Below are positions 19,498 to 29,816 of a stretch of DNA of 64,000 bases, piece by piece. How positions within the stretch are numbered: the stretch's first letter is position 1; every line of letters begins with the position of its first letter. The translations under genes and the position numbers were made by a program. This stretch comes from Pseudoduganella lutea (lineage in GTDB: Bacteria; Pseudomonadota; Gammaproteobacteria; Burkholderiales; Burkholderiaceae_D): NCBI RefSeq assembly GCF_004209755.1, contig NZ_CP035913.1:3906001-3970000 (forward strand), written 5' to 3'. The notes beneath the pieces were generated by a model. That model was not told where the DNA came from. It saw only the letters and a list, made by a program, of their open reading frames with translations, and ran no database searches.

Positions 19498-21186
19498 TCA
19501 GTCGGCGCGCCGGTCCCGCCACAGCGACAGGGCCATGTAGACCGCCGCCGCCAGCAGCAGCGACTGCAGGGCCACGACGGAGGGCTCGGGCGGCACCGCC
19601 ATCGAGTACCGTCGTGCGCTGGCCAGGACCCACAGCACGACGTAGGCCGGCAGGGCGATGAGCGCCCGGGCCGAGAAGCTGCCGATCACGACGCCGCCCA
19701 GGACCCACAGCCACAGAAAGGGCACGGCGCCCGCCGGCAGCGTCATGAAATAGGGTGCCAGGAACAACGCGGCACTGCCCAGCAGCCAGCCGGCGCGCAC
19801 GGCGCCCAGCCGGGGCATTGCCACGCCCAGGTCATGCTGCCGCATGCCGCGCGACTGCAGCAGCGTTTGCAGGCAGATGGCCATGCCGACGGTGGCGACA
19901 ACGTGGTGACCCGGGAACATGTTATTCATGAAGCCACTGAGCAGCATGCCAAGGAACGCCACCATCGCGTACCCCTGCATTGTCAGCGCCGGCGAGGCGC
20001 CATACAGCGCCGCGATGGCGCAGGCCACCATGCCCACGGCGGTCGCCGTGACCAGGATGGCGCCCGGTTCCGGCACGAACATCGCCAGCGACACGACGGC
20101 GAACGGCACCAGCCAGCCATAGCGGCCCAGCAGGTGGCGGTCCCCGAACAGGAGCCGGTCGGCATGTTCAGCCTTGAAGCGCAGCAGTGCGCCGGCCAGG
20201 GGCCGCGCCTTGAAGGTCATCCAGACACCGGCCGCCAGCGCGGCCGCTTCGCAGCCCAGGAACTGCCACCAGCCCCATTCATCCAGTGTTTCGGCGGTAA
20301 ATCCGGCGGAGATACCGAACAAGACCAGGCCGGCAACCAGGCACAGGACGATCAGCTGCAGCGTGATGCGCGGTGCAAGAACCCGCTGCTCCCACCATTC
20401 GAACACGGTGGGGTCCAGCCGGAAGTGCAGCAGTTCCGGCGCCTGCCAGCGCACCAGCTGCACCGCCTGGCGCATGCCGTTGACGAAGCTGCTGTCGGCC
20501 AGCCGCCAGGCAAAGCGCGGCGGTTCGTTCGCGATCAGGGCGCCCAGCACATGGGCGTCGCAGTGCGCATACAGCTTCAGGAGTGCCTGGTCCGCCCGGT
20601 AGCGGCCCAGCACATGATGCACGGTATCGCCATCGATGCGCTCCAGGTGGCGGCAATCCTCGTGCCAGCCGAAGTATTCGACGACGGTTTCGCGCAGGCC
20701 GGGATCGCAATCGTCCGTTGCGCAGCAGCGCGCTGCCATCACTTCCAGCGCCTCGTGACCCAGCAGGGAAAGGGGCGAGCCGCCGCCGGCGATACGGTCG
20801 AGCTTCAGCCGCGGGCTGACGCGCCAGTGTTCCAGGAAATCCTGCCACAGCGGCGCGGCATCGTTCCACGCTTGCCGGCGCAATGCCATTTCGTCCGGCA
20901 TGGCCGGCGCGACCGACGCTTCGCGGGCTTCCACATCAGCGGCTGCAACCTCCGGGGCTTCCACCACGGCGGCTTCCACCACGGCGGCTTCGGCCACCGG
21001 TTCCGCCTGTGCGGCATGGCGGCGCGCCAGGGCCAGCGCGTGATCGTAGGTTTCGCGCAGCCGCTGGTAGCCTTCCGGATCGTCTTCCGGCCGCGTCTTC
21101 TTCAGCAGCGCGGCATAGGCGCGCTTGACGCTGCGCTCGTCCGCATCGGGACGCAGGCCGAGCAGTTCCCAGGGACCGGCATTCAT
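19498..21186 (-). CDS. Polytopic membrane J-like co-chaperone
   Basis: A 562-residue protein. The first 60 residues form a J-like domain (PWELLGLRPDADERSVKRAYAA), but the HPD tripeptide needed to stimulate Hsp70 is replaced in the loop TRPEDDPEGYQ. An Ala/Glu/Val-rich spacer follows (about 66-95), then a soluble middle part and roughly nine membrane helices in the C-terminal half (from about 265). It overlaps the hscC stop by four bases (ATGA), so it is presumably the partner of that Hsp70. Similar membrane J-like proteins sit next to HscC-type genes in other proteobacteria. The client is unknown. Confidence 0.8.
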   Translation of the reverse strand: MNAGPWELLGLRPDADERSVKRAYAALLKKTRPEDDPEGYQRLRETYDHALALARRHAAQAEPVAEAAVVEAAVVEAPEVAAADVEAREASVAPAMPDEMALRRQAWNDAAPLWQDFLEHWRVSPRLKLDRIAGGGSPLSLLGHEALEVMAARCCATDDCDPGLRETVVEYFGWHEDCRHLERIDGDTVHHVLGRYRADQALLKLYAHCDAHVLGALIANEPPRFAWRLADSSFVNGMRQAVQLVRWQAPELLHFRLDPTVFEWWEQRVLAPRITLQLIVLCLVAGLVLFGISAGFTAETLDEWGWWQFLGCEAAALAAGVWMTFKARPLAGALLRFKAEHADRLLFGDRHLLGRYGWLVPFAVVSLAMFVPEPGAILVTATAVGMVACAIAALYGASPALTMQGYAMVAFLGMLLSGFMNNMFPGHHVVATVGMAICLQTLLQSRGMRQHDLGVAMPRLGAVRAGWLLGSAALFLAPYFMTLPAGAVPFLWLWVLGGVVIGSFSARALIALPAYVVLWVLASARRYSMAVPPEPSVVALQSLLLAAAVYMALSLWRDRRAD

Positions 21187-22886
21187 AGGAAGTGCTCGTC
21201 CTCGAAATGCTTCAGTACTTTCGCGAGGATCGCGCGCGCTTCGCGCACGCGCACAGGATCCTGCGTTTCCAGCGCCGCATGGAAGAGGGAAATCTGGTTT
21301 GCCAGGTATTGCCGGGCATCGCCCAGCAGTTGCTCATACATGCGGTCGGCGCGGGCCGCCAGCGTGCGGTTCTCGATCTGGTCGCGCGGGTGGATCTTCA
21401 GCGCCGCCAGTTCCTCCAGCCGCTGCGCCACTTCCTGCTCGCTCATCACGCCGGCGTTGTCGGTAATGACGACACGGTGTTTTTCCTGCGTTTCCAGTAC
21501 CGTGACTTCCGCTTCCAGCACGCCGCTGACGTCATACGTGAACCGCACGTCGATGGCGACGCCGCCTGCCTTGCGGGCCGGGATCGGGAACTCGACCTTG
21601 CCCAGGTAGACATTGTCCGCCACCATCCGTGCCTCGCCCTGGTAGATCTGCAGCAGCAGCGTTTTCTGGTAGTCGGACACCGTATTGAACCCCTCGGTGC
21701 GCGACACCGGCACCGGCGAGTTGCGCTCGATGATGGGCTGGTAATGGCCGTGGCTGATCTGGTTCGGCCCCATCTGGCGCGATACCGCCACGCCCATCGA
21801 GTACGGTGCCACGTCCGTCATCACCACTTCGTCCAGGGCGCTGTCGCGCATCTTCAGGCCCGCCTGCACGGCCGCGCCCAGCGCGATCGCCTCGTCCGGA
21901 TCCAGGTGAATGGCGGGGAACCGGCCGAACATGCGCGAGACGAGCTTGCGCACGACCGGCATGCGCGTGGCGCCGCCCGCCAGCACCACGGTATCGAGTT
22001 CGGGGGCGCGGATCGTGGCGTCGCGCAGTGCCCGTTCCACCGGTGCGCGCAGGCGCGCCAGCAGTGGCTCCCACAGGCGGGTGACGGCTTCCTCGTCCAC
22101 ATCCCAGCGGTATTCCTGGTCGCCGTGGCGCACGCTCATCGTGGCCGATGCCTGGTCGGTCAGCACCCGCTTGATGCGCTCTGCTTCGGCGCGCAGCCGC
22201 TGGTCCAGCGCCACGTCCACCGCGATGCCGGCCTTGGCCAGGCCGCTGCGGGCGCGGAACGCGTCGACCAGCATGGTTGAAAAATCCTCGCCGCCCAGGA
22301 AATTGTCGCCGGCCGACGCGCGCACTTCCATCACGCCTTCGAACAGTTCCAGGATCGACACGTCGAACGTGCCGCCGCCCAGGTCGAACACGAGGAACTT
22401 GCTTTCCTGTTCCCGGTCGCGGATGCCATAGGCCAGCGCCGCGGCGGTGGGTTCGTTGAGCAGACGCTCGACCTTCAGGCCCGCCAGCTTGCCGGCCGCC
22501 TTCGTGGCCTTGCGCTGCGCATCGCTGAAATAGGCCGGCACGGTGACGATCGCTTCCTCGACCGGGTGACCGAGGAACGCTTCGGCATCTTCCTTCAGGG
22601 CGCGCAGCACCATCGACGACAGTTCTTCCGGGCGGAATTCCTTGCCACCCAGGCGGATGCGCTTGTCCGTTCCCATGTAGCGCTTGAACGTGGCCGCCGT
22701 CAGGTGCGGATGCGTGTGCAGGCGCTCGCGCGCCGCGCGGCCGACGAGGATGGTGCCGTCTTCGTCCAGGCTGACGCACGATGGCGTCAGGTGCTCGCCC
22801 AGCGCATTGGGCACGATCACGCTCTGCCCGTCGCGCCAGACGGCGACGAGGCTGTTGGTGGTGCCGAGGTCGATCCCGATGATCAT
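21183..22886 (-). CDS. hscC: HscC-type Hsp70 chaperone
   Basis: A 567-residue ATP-dependent chaperone of the HscC branch, shorter than DnaK. The start at 22886 (MIIGIDLGTTNSLVA) is chosen because phosphate loop 1 then begins the protein; the open frame extends to 22928 only by overlapping parE. Other ATPase motifs are VPAYFSDAQRKATK, LLNEPTAAALAYG, LVFDLGGGTFDVS and VVLAGGATRMP. A substrate-binding beta domain with NTVSDYQKTLLLQIYQGE follows, then a short helical lid. The lid lacks the acidic DnaK tail, as in HscC. It is sandwiched between parE and the membrane J-like gene. Confidence 0.9.
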   Translation of the reverse strand: MIIGIDLGTTNSLVAVWRDGQSVIVPNALGEHLTPSCVSLDEDGTILVGRAARERLHTHPHLTAATFKRYMGTDKRIRLGGKEFRPEELSSMVLRALKEDAEAFLGHPVEEAIVTVPAYFSDAQRKATKAAGKLAGLKVERLLNEPTAAALAYGIRDREQESKFLVFDLGGGTFDVSILELFEGVMEVRASAGDNFLGGEDFSTMLVDAFRARSGLAKAGIAVDVALDQRLRAEAERIKRVLTDQASATMSVRHGDQEYRWDVDEEAVTRLWEPLLARLRAPVERALRDATIRAPELDTVVLAGGATRMPVVRKLVSRMFGRFPAIHLDPDEAIALGAAVQAGLKMRDSALDEVVMTDVAPYSMGVAVSRQMGPNQISHGHYQPIIERNSPVPVSRTEGFNTVSDYQKTLLLQIYQGEARMVADNVYLGKVEFPIPARKAGGVAIDVRFTYDVSGVLEAEVTVLETQEKHRVVITDNAGVMSEQEVAQRLEELAALKIHPRDQIENRTLAARADRMYEQLLGDARQYLANQISLFHAALETQDPVRVREARAILAKVLKHFEDEHFL

Positions 22887-22899
22887 TCGATGCCCGTCC

Positions 22900-24897
22900 T
22901 CAGATATCCGCTTCGACTTCGTTGCCATGCTCCTCGATCCAGGCGCGGCGGGCGGCGGCTTCGCCTTTCCCCATCAGCATGTTGAAGCGGGCCGCGGCCT
23001 CGGTGTGGGCGAAGTCGCCCAGCGCCACGGGCAGCAGGCGCCGCGTGTCCGGGTTCATCGTGGTTTCCCACAGCTGTTCGGCATTCATCTCGCCCAGGCC
23101 CTTGAAGCGGGAAATGCTCCAGCTGCCTTCCTTCAGGCCATCCTTGCGCAGCTTGTCCTCGATGGCGGTCAGTTCGCCGTCGTCCAGCGCATACAGCTTC
23201 TGGATCGGCTTCTTGCCGCGCGCCGGCGCATCCACGCGGTACAGCGGCGGGCGCGCCACGCAGATATTGCCGTTCTGGATCAGCGCCGGGAAGTGGCGGA
23301 AGAACAGCGTGAGCAGCAGTACCTGGATGTGCGAGCCGTCGACGTCCGCATCGGACAGGATGCAGATTTTCCCGTAGCGCAGGTTCGACAGGTCGGGCGT
23401 GTCGCCGAAGCCGTGCGGGTCGACGCCGATCGCCACGGCGATGTCGTGGATCTCGTTGTTGGCGAACAGGCGGTCGCGATCCGTTTCCCAGGAATTGAGC
23501 ACCTTGCCGCGCAGCGGCAGGATCGCCTGGAATTCCTTGTCGCGGCCCATCTTCGCCGAGCCGCCCGCCGAGTCACCCTCGACGAGGAACAGTTCCGTGC
23601 GCGTCACGTCGGTCGATTCGCAATCGGTCAGCTTGCCCGGCAACACGGCCACGCCGGATGACTTCTTCTTTTCCACCTTCTGCGCGGAGCGCAGGCGCGA
23701 CTGGGCCTGCTTGATGACCAGTTCGGCCAGCTTCTTGCCCCAGTCGATGTGCTGGTTCAGCCACAGTTCCAGCGCCGGCTTGCTGAACGTGGACACGAGG
23801 CGCACGGCATCGCGCGAGTTCAGGCGCTCCTTGATCTGGCCCTGGAACTGCGGGTCCAGCACTTTCGCGGACAAGACGAACGAAGCGCGCGCAAACACGT
23901 CTTCCGGCAGCAGTTTCACGCCTTTCGGCAACAATGAATGCAGTTCGACGAAGTTCTTCATCGCCCCGAACAGGCCTTCGCGCAAGCCCGATTCATGGGT
24001 GCCGCCATTCGGCGTGGGGATCAGGTTGACGTAGGATTCGCGCATGATCGCGCCTTCCTCCGTCCACGCCACCACCCACGAGGCGCCTTCGCCTTCCGCG
24101 AAGCCTTCCGCATCGGGGCCGGCGAACTGCTCGCCCTCGAACAGCGGCACGAACGTTTCGCCATTGCCCGTTTGCGCCAGCGCCTCCTTCAGGTAGCCGC
24201 GCAGGCCGTCGTTGTATTGCCACGTCTGCACGTCGCCCGTCTTGCCGTTCTTCAGCGTGACGGTCACGCCCGGCAGCAGCACGGCCTTCGAGCGCAGCAG
24301 GCGCTGCAGCTCGACCTGCGAGATCAGCGGCGAGTCGAAATACTTCGCGTCCGGCCAGGCGGTAACGCGGGTACCGGATTTCTTGCCATCCTTCGGCGCC
24401 GGGCCGGACGTGAGGGGCTGCACCAGGTCGCCGTTCTCGAACGCGAGCGTGTGGTAACCGTTGCCCTTGTCGTCCTTGCGCCAGACATTGATTTCCAGGC
24501 GCTTGGACAGCGCGTTGGTGACGGACACGCCCACGCCGTGCAGGCCGCCCGAGAACGCATAGGCGCCGCCCGAGCCCTTGTCGAACTTGCCGCCCGCGTG
24601 CAGCCGCGTGAACACGATTTCCACCGTGGGCACGTTTTCCTCGGGGTGCAGGCCGACGGGGATGCCGCGGCCGTCATCCTCGACGGTGATGCTGCCATCG
24701 GCGTTCTGGATGACGACGATGTTCCGGCAATGGCCGCCCAGCGCCTCGTCCGACGCGTTGTCGATCACCTCCTGGATGATGTGCAGCGGATTCTCCGTGC
24801 GGGTATACATGCCGGGGCGTTGCTTGACGGGCTCGAGGCCTTTCAGCACGCGGATCGATGATTCGCTGTAGTCGGAAACTGGTTTTTTGGTGGCCAT
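22900..24897 (-). CDS. parE: DNA topoisomerase IV subunit B
   Basis: ATPase subunit of topoisomerase IV, 665 residues from the ATG at 24897 (MATKKPVSDYSESS); a longer frame to 24948 adds an unlikely Gln-rich tail. GHKL ATPase motifs are EVIDNASDEALGGH, DDGRGIPVG and GGLHGVGVSVTNALS. The TOPRIM part has LVEGDSAGGSAKMGRDKEFQAILPLRGK and SDADVDGSHI. The C-terminus keeps the short ParE ending after RFKGLGEMN. It starts the minus-strand run parE-hscC-J-parC. A consensus-like SOS box lies about 134-149 bases upstream of the start. Confidence 0.96.
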   Translation of the reverse strand: MATKKPVSDYSESSIRVLKGLEPVKQRPGMYTRTENPLHIIQEVIDNASDEALGGHCRNIVVIQNADGSITVEDDGRGIPVGLHPEENVPTVEIVFTRLHAGGKFDKGSGGAYAFSGGLHGVGVSVTNALSKRLEINVWRKDDKGNGYHTLAFENGDLVQPLTSGPAPKDGKKSGTRVTAWPDAKYFDSPLISQVELQRLLRSKAVLLPGVTVTLKNGKTGDVQTWQYNDGLRGYLKEALAQTGNGETFVPLFEGEQFAGPDAEGFAEGEGASWVVAWTEEGAIMRESYVNLIPTPNGGTHESGLREGLFGAMKNFVELHSLLPKGVKLLPEDVFARASFVLSAKVLDPQFQGQIKERLNSRDAVRLVSTFSKPALELWLNQHIDWGKKLAELVIKQAQSRLRSAQKVEKKKSSGVAVLPGKLTDCESTDVTRTELFLVEGDSAGGSAKMGRDKEFQAILPLRGKVLNSWETDRDRLFANNEIHDIAVAIGVDPHGFGDTPDLSNLRYGKICILSDADVDGSHIQVLLLTLFFRHFPALIQNGNICVARPPLYRVDAPARGKKPIQKLYALDDGELTAIEDKLRKDGLKEGSWSISRFKGLGEMNAEQLWETTMNPDTRRLLPVALGDFAHTEAAARFNMLMGKGEAAARRAWIEEHGNEVEADI

Positions 24898-25030
24898 ACG
24901 TGAATATTGCTGAGTGTTTTGCTGAGTAAGTGCGCTCGGTTGACGCAATGGCTGAATGGGTTAGTCCAGCATGTTAGTCCGGCATTCTAGCCGAGGCGCC
25001 GGGCAAGGAAGCAAGCATCACCGAAAACAT

Positions 25031-25046
25031 CTGTATAAATATACAG
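25031..25046. promoter_or_regulatory. SOS (LexA)-box-like palindrome between parE and kdp
   Basis: The 16 bases CTGTATAAATATACAG match the classical CTGT-N8-ACAG LexA operator with an AT-only centre. It lies in the divergent region between parE (start 24897, minus) and the 30-codon ORF before kdpF (start 25157, plus). Whether the LexA of this organism uses this motif is assumed from the proteobacterial consensus; a chance match in an AT-rich promoter region is possible. Confidence 0.4.
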
Positions 25047-25156
25047 TAAAACGACCGTTTTTACACCTTGTTTACAGCCAACCAGCCAGTCTTTACCCTG
25101 TTTTTAGGCCCCCGTCGATAAGCTGCTTTCCATCACAACACCTGGAGAAGGTAGCG

Positions 25157-25249
25157 ATGGATATCGTATTTTTAGCCGCAATCGGCGCCTTCGCGGCGCT
25201 CGTATGCGGCATGGCGGCCGGGTGCGACCGGCTGGGGAAGAAGCCATGA
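25157..25249 (+). CDS. 30-residue hydrophobic leader protein before kdpF
   Basis: Starts with ATG after GGAGAAGG (25144-25151) and reads [20 protein letters not shown], then GCDRLGKKP. It is one membrane helix with a positive tail. Its TGA overlaps the kdpF ATG by four bases (ATGA), so it is translated ahead of, and coupled to, kdpF. Small membrane peptides in this place occur before other kdp operons, but no function is established. Confidence 0.7.
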   Translation: MDIVFLAAIGAFAALVCGMAAGCDRLGKKP

Positions 25250-25347
25250 ACGCCGCCGGCAATCTCGTCTACCTGGGCGGCGCGCTGGTCGCGGCCGCGT
25301 TATTGGCATACCTGCTCGTCGCGCTGTTGAAGGCGGAGGACCTGTGA
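25246..25347 (+). CDS. kdpF: Potassium-transporting ATPase small subunit KdpF
   Basis: A 33-residue single-helix membrane peptide ([20 protein letters not shown]...KAEDL) that stabilises the KdpFABC complex. Length, charge pattern and position directly before kdpA identify it. It overlaps the preceding small ORF by four bases and the kdpA GTG by four bases (GTGA). Confidence 0.85.
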   Translation: MNAAGNLVYLGGALVAAALLAYLLVALLKAEDL

Positions 25348-27059
25348 CCGCCCAATCCCTGATCCTGCTGGCCGCCTTCCTGCTCGTGCTGCTGGCGCTG
25401 GCCTGGCCGCTCGGCGCCTTTCTCGCCAAAGTCGCGGACGATGCGCCCGTGCCCGGCCTGGCCTGGCTGCGCAAGCCCGAGGCATTCCTGTACCGCGCCG
25501 CCGGCCTGCCGGAAGACCGCGCCATGGGCTGGAAAAGCTATGCGATCGCGCTGATTGTCTTTAACACGCTTGGCACACTGTTCGTCTACGCCGTGCAGCG
25601 GCTGCAGGCGTGGCTGCCGCTGAACCCGCAGCACCTGCCGAACGTGGGCCCGGATTCGTCGTTCAACACGGCCGTGAGCTTTGTCGCCAACACGAACTGG
25701 CAGGGCTATGCCGGCGAGCAGACGATGAGCTACCTGACGCAGATGGTGGCGCTGGCCGGACAGAATTTCCTGTCGGCCGCCACGGGCATCGCCGTCGTGT
25801 TCGCGCTGGTGCGCGCCTTTGCCGCCCGCTCGACGGGCGCGATCGGCAACTTCTGGGTCGATGTCACCCGCGCCACGCTGTACGTGCTGCTGCCGCTGTC
25901 GCTGCTGCTGGCCGTGCTGCTCATGGGGCAAGGCGTGATCCAGAACTTCGACGCCTACCGCCAGGTCGCCACGCTGGAGGGTGGCGTACAGACCATCGCC
26001 ATGGGCCCGGTCGCCTCGCAGGAAGCGATCAAGCTGCTGGGCACGAACGGCGGCGGCTTCTTCAACGCCAATTCCGCCCACCCGTTCGAGAACCCGACGG
26101 CGCTGGCCAATTTCATGCAGCTGATCGCCATCTTCCTGATTCCGGCCGCGCTGTGCTTCGCATTCGGCCGCATGGTGGGCGACATCCGCCAGGGCTGGGC
26201 CGTGCTGGCGGCGATGACGATCGTGTTCTGCCTGGCATCGCTCGCCATCTTCGCTGCCGAGCAGCAGGCCCACCCGGCATTGCAGGCGCTCGGCGTGGAC
26301 CAGGCGGCGGGCGCGCTGCAATCGGGCGGCAACATGGAAGGCAAGGAAACCCGCTTCGGCATCGGGGGATCGGCGCTGTTCGCCGCCGTGACCACGGCCG
26401 CCTCGTGCGGCGCCGTCAACGCGATGCACGATTCGCTGATGCCGCTGGGCGGCGCGGTGCCGCTGCTGCTGATGCAGTTCGGCGAAGTGATCTTCGGTGG
26501 CGTGGGCTCGGGGCTGTACGGCATGCTCGTGTTCGCGATCCTGGCCGTGTTCGTGGCCGGGCTGATGATCGGCCGCACGCCGGAATACCTGGGCAAGAAG
26601 ATCGGCCCCTACGAGATGAAGATGACGTCGCTGGCGATCCTCGCCACGCCGCTGCTGGTGCTGGGCGGAACGGCGGTCGCCGTCGTGGCGGGTGCCGGCA
26701 CGGCGGGCATCGCCAACCCGGGGGCGCACGGTTTCTCCGAGGTCCTGTATGCCTTCACTTCGGCCGCCAACAACAACGGCAGCGCGTTTGCCGGGCTTTC
26801 CGCGAACACGCCGTTCTACAACACGATGCTGGCGATCGCCATGTGGTTCGGCCGCTTCGCCGTGATCGTGCCGGTACTGGCGATCGCCGGCTCGCTGGCG
26901 GCCCAGGCGCGGTTGCCTGTCACCGGCGGCACGATGCCCACCCACGGCCCGCTGTTCGTGTTCCTGCTGATCGGCACCGTCGTACTGGTCGGGGTGCTGA
27001 ACTACGTGCCGGCCCTGGCGCTCGGCCCCGTCGTCGAACACCTGCAGCTTTTCAACTAG
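25344..27059 (+). CDS. kdpA: Potassium-transporting ATPase subunit A
   Basis: Potassium-channel-like subunit of the high-affinity Kdp pump, 571 residues with about ten membrane helices. Selectivity-loop regions are visible as [14 protein letters not shown] (about 109-122), [20 protein letters not shown] (about 231-250), [16 protein letters not shown] and [15 protein letters not shown] (about 470-485). GTG is the start codon and overlaps the kdpF stop. It is followed by kdpB after eight bases with GGAG in between. Confidence 0.97.
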   Translation: MTAQSLILLAAFLLVLLALAWPLGAFLAKVADDAPVPGLAWLRKPEAFLYRAAGLPEDRAMGWKSYAIALIVFNTLGTLFVYAVQRLQAWLPLNPQHLPNVGPDSSFNTAVSFVANTNWQGYAGEQTMSYLTQMVALAGQNFLSAATGIAVVFALVRAFAARSTGAIGNFWVDVTRATLYVLLPLSLLLAVLLMGQGVIQNFDAYRQVATLEGGVQTIAMGPVASQEAIKLLGTNGGGFFNANSAHPFENPTALANFMQLIAIFLIPAALCFAFGRMVGDIRQGWAVLAAMTIVFCLASLAIFAAEQQAHPALQALGVDQAAGALQSGGNMEGKETRFGIGGSALFAAVTTAASCGAVNAMHDSLMPLGGAVPLLLMQFGEVIFGGVGSGLYGMLVFAILAVFVAGLMIGRTPEYLGKKIGPYEMKMTSLAILATPLLVLGGTAVAVVAGAGTAGIANPGAHGFSEVLYAFTSAANNNGSAFAGLSANTPFYNTMLAIAMWFGRFAVIVPVLAIAGSLAAQARLPVTGGTMPTHGPLFVFLLIGTVVLVGVLNYVPALALGPVVEHLQLFN

Positions 27060-27067
27060 GAGTTTTC

Positions 27068-29158
<2,091 letters not shown>

Positions 29159-29205
29159 GTCACCCACTGCGCTGGCCGCGCTCCACCTGATCTGAAAGGT
29201 TCACC

Positions 29206-29775
29206 ATGATTTCCCATCTCCGCCCCGCCGCCGTGATCTTCACCGCGCTGACCCTCGTGTGCGGCATCGTCTATCCCTATGTCGTCACGGGTTTCGGCCG
29301 CGTCGCCTATGCCGACCGGGCTGCCGGCGGCTTCGTTTCACGCGACGGCAAGGTGGTCGGCGCACGGCTTATCGGGCAGCAGTTCACGTCGCCCGGCTAT
29401 TTCTGGGGCCGGCCATCGGCCACCGCGCCAGCGCCCTACAACGGTGCCGGCTCCGGCGGCTCGAACCAGGGCCCGACGAATCCCGCGCTGGCCGACGCGG
29501 TGAAGGCGCGCATCGCCGCCCTCAGGAGCGCCGATCCCGGCAACACGTCCCCGGTGCCGGTCGACCTGGTGACGGCATCCGCTTCCGGGCTCGATCCGGA
29601 CATCAGCCTGGCCGCGGCCGGCTACCAGGCCAGCCGTGTCGCCCGCGCGCGGGGCATCGCACCCACCACGGTGCAGGCACTGGTCGAGCGCCATGCCGAG
29701 CGGCCAATGTTCGGCTTCCTCGGCGAACCGAAGGTAAACGTGCTGGCGCTGAATTCAGCCCTGGATGCGCTGTAA
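29206..29775 (+). CDS. kdpC: Potassium-transporting ATPase subunit C
   Basis: A 189-residue subunit with one N-terminal membrane helix (about 8-28) and a periplasmic domain containing GSQ-like RLIGQQFTSPGYFWGRPSATAP and GLDPDISLAAAGYQASRVARARG, the family signatures. It helps to hold ATP on KdpB. GAAAGG at 29195-29200 precedes the ATG. A gap of 47 bases separates it from kdpB. Confidence 0.96.
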   Translation: MISHLRPAAVIFTALTLVCGIVYPYVVTGFGRVAYADRAAGGFVSRDGKVVGARLIGQQFTSPGYFWGRPSATAPAPYNGAGSGGSNQGPTNPALADAVKARIAALRSADPGNTSPVPVDLVTASASGLDPDISLAAAGYQASRVARARGIAPTTVQALVERHAERPMFGFLGEPKVNVLALNSALDAL

Positions 29776-29816
29776 CCTGGCTGTGACCCTTGCTGGAATC
29801 GACTACACTGCGCCCC

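Noticed and set aside
17197..21609. Plus-strand open frame of 1470 codons across parC, the J-like gene and hscC
   Set aside because: Antisense shadow over three clear genes; low-complexity composition, no family motif.
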